Shown here piece by piece: positions 60,950 through 64,000 of a stretch of DNA of 64,000 nt. The stretch spans positions 2,976,001 to 3,040,000 of the forward strand of contig NZ_CP100454.1 in NCBI RefSeq assembly GCF_024228315.1, given 5' to 3'. Under the pieces are notes generated by a model. It was not told where the DNA came from. It was given only the letters and a program-made list of their open reading frames with translations, and made no database searches. Positions within the stretch are counted from its first letter, which is position 1, and each line of letters begins with the position of its first letter. Source of the DNA: Halomarina pelagica. Lineage in GTDB: Archaea > Halobacteriota > Halobacteria > Halobacteriales > Haloarculaceae. The translations under genes were made by a program, and so were the position numbers.

Positions 60950-62083
60950 CTATCGCTCGTCGAGCGGCGTCCACGTCCGCTCGGCGTCTCCGACGTACCG
61001 ACCGCGCGGTCGGATGAGCCGGTCGGCCTCGAGCTGTTCGAGGCTGTGGGAGGTCCAGCCGCCGACGCGCGCGACGCCGAACGTCGCCGCGAACAGGTCG
61101 CGGGGAACGCCGATGCCGTGGAGGAGCAGTGAGGTGTAGAACTCGACGTTCGTGTCGAGCGGTCGGTCGGGCTTGTACTCCGCGAGCAGGTCGATCGCGG
61201 TCTCCTCGACCTCGGCGGCGAGCGCGAGGAACTCGCCGTCGCCGTCGGCCTCGTAGAAGCGCTCGGCGGCGGCCGAGAGGACCGCCGCTCGGGGGTCGCG
61301 GACCCGGTAGACGCGGTGTCCGAAGCCCATGATGCGCTCGCCGGACTCCAGTCGCTCGCGGAGGTACGCCTCGGCGTCGCCCGTCTCCTCGATCTCGAGG
61401 AGCATGTCGAGTACCGGTCCCGGCGCGCCGCCGTGCAGCGGTCCCTTCAGCGCGCCGACGGCCCCCGTGACGGCGGAGACGACGTCCGACCGCGTCGAGG
61501 CGATGGTCCGCGCGGTGAACGTCGAGGCGTTCAACCCGTGATCGACGACCGTGTTCAGGTACGTCTCGAGCCCGCGGACTTCGGCGTCGCTCGGCTCCTC
61601 GCCGGTGAGCACGTACAGGTAGTTCGCGGCGTGCGAGAGGTCCTCGCGGGGGGCGACCGGTTCCTCGCCCTCGCGCGCCCGCCAGTAGGCCGCGACGATC
61701 GTCGGGAAGCGCGCCACGGCGGTCCTGGCGGCCTCCTCCGGGGACTCGTCCTCGCGGCCGAGGTTCGCGCTCGCCGCGCCCATCCGGAGGGCGTCCATCG
61801 CGTCTGCCCCGTCCTCCGCGGCCGCCCGGACGACCTCGTAGGATTCGTCCGCGATCTCGCGGCGGGCGGCGAGGTCGGTGCGCAGCGCGTCGAGTTCGTC
61901 GGCGTCGGGCAGGCGGTCGTTCCAGAGCAGGAAGAGCGTCTCCTCGTAGGTGGCGTTCGCCGCGAGTTCCTCCACCGGGAACCCCCCGATGACGAGTTCG
62001 CCCGCCTCGCCGTCGACGTGGCTCAGGCGCGTCTCCGCGGCGATGACGTTCTCGAGACCGGGAGCGAACGTGTCGTCCGTCAT
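60950..62083 (-). CDS. citZ: Citrate synthase
   Basis: 377 residues; condenses oxaloacetate and acetyl-CoA at the head of the TCA cycle. Catalytic histidines His217 (PLHGGAPG) and His256 (GFGHRVY), also His182 (DHGLN). The usual catalytic Asp in 'NVDFYS' reads NVEFYT here. Type I short enzyme, as in other archaea. A 2-methylcitrate synthase is less likely without prp genes. Confidence 0.93.
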   Translation of the reverse strand: MTDDTFAPGLENVIAAETRLSHVDGEAGELVIGGFPVEELAANATYEETLFLLWNDRLPDADELDALRTDLAARREIADESYEVVRAAAEDGADAMDALRMGAASANLGREDESPEEAARTAVARFPTIVAAYWRAREGEEPVAPREDLSHAANYLYVLTGEEPSDAEVRGLETYLNTVVDHGLNASTFTARTIASTRSDVVSAVTGAVGALKGPLHGGAPGPVLDMLLEIEETGDAEAYLRERLESGERIMGFGHRVYRVRDPRAAVLSAAAERFYEADGDGEFLALAAEVEETAIDLLAEYKPDRPLDTNVEFYTSLLLHGIGVPRDLFAATFGVARVGGWTSHSLEQLEADRLIRPRGRYVGDAERTWTPLDER

Positions 62084-62193
62084 GATGACCCATAGCCGGC
62101 GGAGGGATTTAGCCGGTCCCCCTGCGGGGGCGGTTGCCGGTACGTGGGGGGTTCGCGGTCGGCGATACGTCGATCGCCGATGATCGACCGCTC

Positions 62194-62294
62194 AGAGGGA
62201 GTATCGTAGAAAGCCGGAGACACGGCGAGTCTCGACCGGGTGCGGTGTTCGATTCTCCCGGGAGGAGTCGATGAACTCCTGCGATACTCCCTCT
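62194..62294. repeat. Inverted repeat after the DHH gene
   Basis: AGAGGGAGTATCG (62194-62206) and CGATACTCCCTCT (62282-62294) are perfect 13-base inverted arms 75 nt apart; the right arm ends at the DHH gene stop. CTCCCGGGAG also lies inside. May form a large terminator hairpin or a small element. Confidence 0.5.
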
Positions 62295-63742
62295 CAGCTT
62301 CCGTTGGAGTCGCCCGTCTCGACGCCCATCGCGTCGAAGAGCTTCCGTCGGACGGCCTCCTCGGTGAGCGCGAGCAGCGTGTCGCGGTTGTCCTCGCTGG
62401 TCTCGATGCCGGTGAAGATGCCGAGGGGGATCTCGACGGTGGCGTCGGTGGAGTGGCCGCGCGCCTCGCCGATGTCGCCGAAGGCGTCGTCGAGCACCGC
62501 GCCGATGTTCATCCGGATGTCCTTCGAGCGGGCGGCGAGGTAGATGGTGTCTTCGGTGATGGCGAAGACGGCGGTCGTGGTGATCCCCTCGAGGTTGAGG
62601 AGGTGCTGGGCGGCCTGCGCGAGCGCGTCGCGGTCGCGGACGAACCCGGCGTTCGAGACGAGGTGGCTCCCCTTCACGTCGCGGTTGCGGATGGCCTCCG
62701 CGAGCACGTCGAGCGTCTCGGGGCTCATGCTCGGCGACTCCACCTGTTCGAGCGTGTCGTGGTCGACGAACGGGTAGAGGTACGCCGCGGCGGTGAGGTC
62801 CGCCGGGGTGGTGTCGCGCTTGAAGTCGAGCGTCTCCGCGCGGATGCCGTAGAGCAGCGCGGTCGCGACCTCCTCGTTCAGGCTCAGGTCGAACTCCTGG
62901 ATGTACTTCGTGAGGATGGTCGAGGTGGAGGAGATGTTGGGGCGGATGTCCTCGAAGCGGGCGTCGTACTCGAGTTCGGGTTCGGCATGGTCGATGTAGA
63001 TGTCGATGCGGCGGTCGACGGCGGGTTCGGACGCCTGGGCGTGATCGACCAGTGCGACGGTGTCGTAGTCGTCGAGGTCGACGTCGCTACGCGCCACCAG
63101 GTCGATACCGAGCAGGTTGACGAACGCGCGGTTCTCCTGGAGGCCGATCTCGCCGTCGTAGACGATGTCCGCCTCGACGTCGTGCGCCTCCGCGATGGCC
63201 TTGAGCGCGACGGCGCTCGCGATGGAGTCCGGATCCGGACTCCGGTGGGTGAGGATGGCGAGCTTGCTCGAGGTCTCCTCGAGTATCTCGGCGAGCTTTC
63301 CCGTCTTGTACTCGAGTTCGCCGGTCTCGAGCGCGCGGAGCGCGGAGTCCGCGATGACGGTAGAGGGGTTGATCACCACGTCCGCCCCCAGTTCGGCGAG
63401 GTCGTCGGCCGACACCGGGTCCGACGCGCGCGCGACGACGAACTGCTCGCCGCCCCGGTCGCGGATGTTCTCGACGGCGGCCATGTTGGCGTCCACGTCG
63501 GAGGAGAGGATGAGGACGACGTCGCGGTCCGCGATCTCGTCCACGACGCTCGCCTCGCGGATGTCGGCCGTCCGGGCGTCCATGTCCTGGTCGCGGAGCG
63601 CCTCGACGCGCCCCTCGTCCATGTCGAGGATGAGGACGTCCTTCCCCTCCTCCTCGAGGTCCTCGGCCACGGCGTGGCCGACGCTGCCGCAGCCGAGGAT
63701 GGCGTACGTGGACATGGACGCCATGGTGATGGCGGTACTCAT
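62294..63742 (-). CDS. TrkA-N plus DHH phosphoesterase fusion
   Basis: 482 residues (ATG 63742; ATG 63715 also open). N-terminal Rossmann TrkA-N/RCK domain (YAILGCGSVGHAVAEDLEEEGKDVLILDMD), then DHH phosphoesterase ('LTHRSPDPDSIASAVALKAIAEAH', 'ALVDHAQ', 'YIDHAEPE': the DHH itself reads DHA) and DHHA1-like C-part ending in a conserved 'GHSTDATVEIPLG' nucleotide-binding block. A c-di-AMP or nanoRNA phosphodiesterase-like role is possible. TATA-like CTTATTTGAAG about 30 nt upstream. Confidence 0.9.
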   Translation of the reverse strand: MSTAITMASMSTYAILGCGSVGHAVAEDLEEEGKDVLILDMDEGRVEALRDQDMDARTADIREASVVDEIADRDVVLILSSDVDANMAAVENIRDRGGEQFVVARASDPVSADDLAELGADVVINPSTVIADSALRALETGELEYKTGKLAEILEETSSKLAILTHRSPDPDSIASAVALKAIAEAHDVEADIVYDGEIGLQENRAFVNLLGIDLVARSDVDLDDYDTVALVDHAQASEPAVDRRIDIYIDHAEPELEYDARFEDIRPNISSTSTILTKYIQEFDLSLNEEVATALLYGIRAETLDFKRDTTPADLTAAAYLYPFVDHDTLEQVESPSMSPETLDVLAEAIRNRDVKGSHLVSNAGFVRDRDALAQAAQHLLNLEGITTTAVFAITEDTIYLAARSKDIRMNIGAVLDDAFGDIGEARGHSTDATVEIPLGIFTGIETSEDNRDTLLALTEEAVRRKLFDAMGVETGDSNGS

Positions 63743-64000
63743 GATATGCTACCCTCTGGCTCCCTCGTACTTCAAATAAGTGGGATCGCGGCGTCTCGCC
63801 ACCCCTCGCGGACCGGTCGGGATGGGATTGGAACCGTTCGCGTCGCAGTCCGCCGAGCGTCGCGCGTCGAGACGACGGTCCGAGCGCCGTCCCTCGGCGA
63901 CGAGACCGTCACGATAATCCCAGCTTACCGCGCTCGACGCCGGTGTACGTGCTCCGTAACTAAGCGGCTCCCGTCCGGTCACTCGGATGGCTTGGCGGTG
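63743..64000. other. Right edge, no gene supported
   Basis: Open frames here are Arg/Ser-rich and lack support. Promoter elements for the DHH gene lie at about 63770-63782. Confidence 0.5.

Noticed and set aside
63749-63982. 77-codon frame at the right edge
   Set aside because: Overlaps the DHH promoter and is Arg/Ser-rich; no support.
1-64000. tRNA, rRNA, CRISPR array, complete IS element or replication origin
   Set aside because: Looked for cloverleaf-like segments, regularly spaced repeats, transposase motifs and origin-type repeats; none convincing.

Overview
The window looks like haloarchaeal chromosome (class Halobacteria). Evidence seen directly: very high GC, strongly acidic predicted proteins, many starts about 25-35 nt after a TATA element with no Shine-Dalgarno (leaderless style), twin-arginine lipoprotein signals, archaeal Dph2, a halo-type DpsA and many haloarchaea-restricted families. 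Genus cannot be fixed from the sequence. No rRNA, tRNA, CRISPR array or complete insertion sequence was found.

Layout. 1-1670 is a lower-GC, gene-poor island: a winged-helix protein, an Asp/Glu-rich small protein, three tiny minus-strand genes and a two-copy repeat. It abuts an actin-like (volactin/salactin type) gene that is cut after about 97 codons. 2-11.7 kb is ordinary core: a membrane protein, an HSL-type esterase, Dph2, a rubredoxin-like protein, a YlbF protein, an MBL hydrolase, two unknown proteins and a 3-hydroxyacyl-CoA dehydrogenase. 11.7-17.5 kb is looser accessory DNA: a two-repeat DUF7282 protein, a lipoprotein, a DUF5805/tyrosine-recombinase pair, a DUF2270 protein and a methyltransferase remnant. 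17.5-28.3 kb holds kynureninase, a second esterase sharing a 66-bp identical block with the first, thymidine kinase, an AIR-synthase-like protein and three sodium-coupled transporters.

28.4-37.1 kb is a six-gene minus-strand operon for a hydroxamate/citrate siderophore of the schizokinen type (aminotransferase, diaminobutyrate decarboxylase, two IucA/IucC synthetases, GNAT acyltransferase, N-hydroxylase), with ATGA overlaps at four of its five junctions. Its promoter carries palindromes of form TTAGG-N4-CCTAA, as expected for a DtxR-family iron regulator. The same motif recurs before a 47-residue gene at 47.6 kb, and a related palindrome lies before dpsA, suggesting a local iron regulon.

37.4-41.2 kb has a TMEM175-like channel, an amidase and a zinc-ribbon winged-helix regulator. 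41.6-46 kb is a plus-strand cluster for 3-ketoacyl-CoA/polyhydroxyalkanoate precursor supply: PhaB-like reductase, biotin-dependent carboxyltransferase, a small PccX-like protein, two tiny overlapping ORFs, and a two-subunit ketothiolase (catalytic subunit with Ser where Cys is normal, plus OB-fold subunit). 46-53 kb has DUF7547 and DUF7504 proteins, DpsA, a sequon-rich lipoprotein, a YbaK-type deacylase and a ZnuABC-like zinc/manganese importer. 53-64 kb carries ADP-forming acyl-CoA synthetase with a Pta-like partner, a CNNM/CBS protein, an exported subtilase, thioredoxin, a FilR1-type regulator, a PRC-barrel protein, citrate synthase and a TrkA-N/DHH phosphoesterase.
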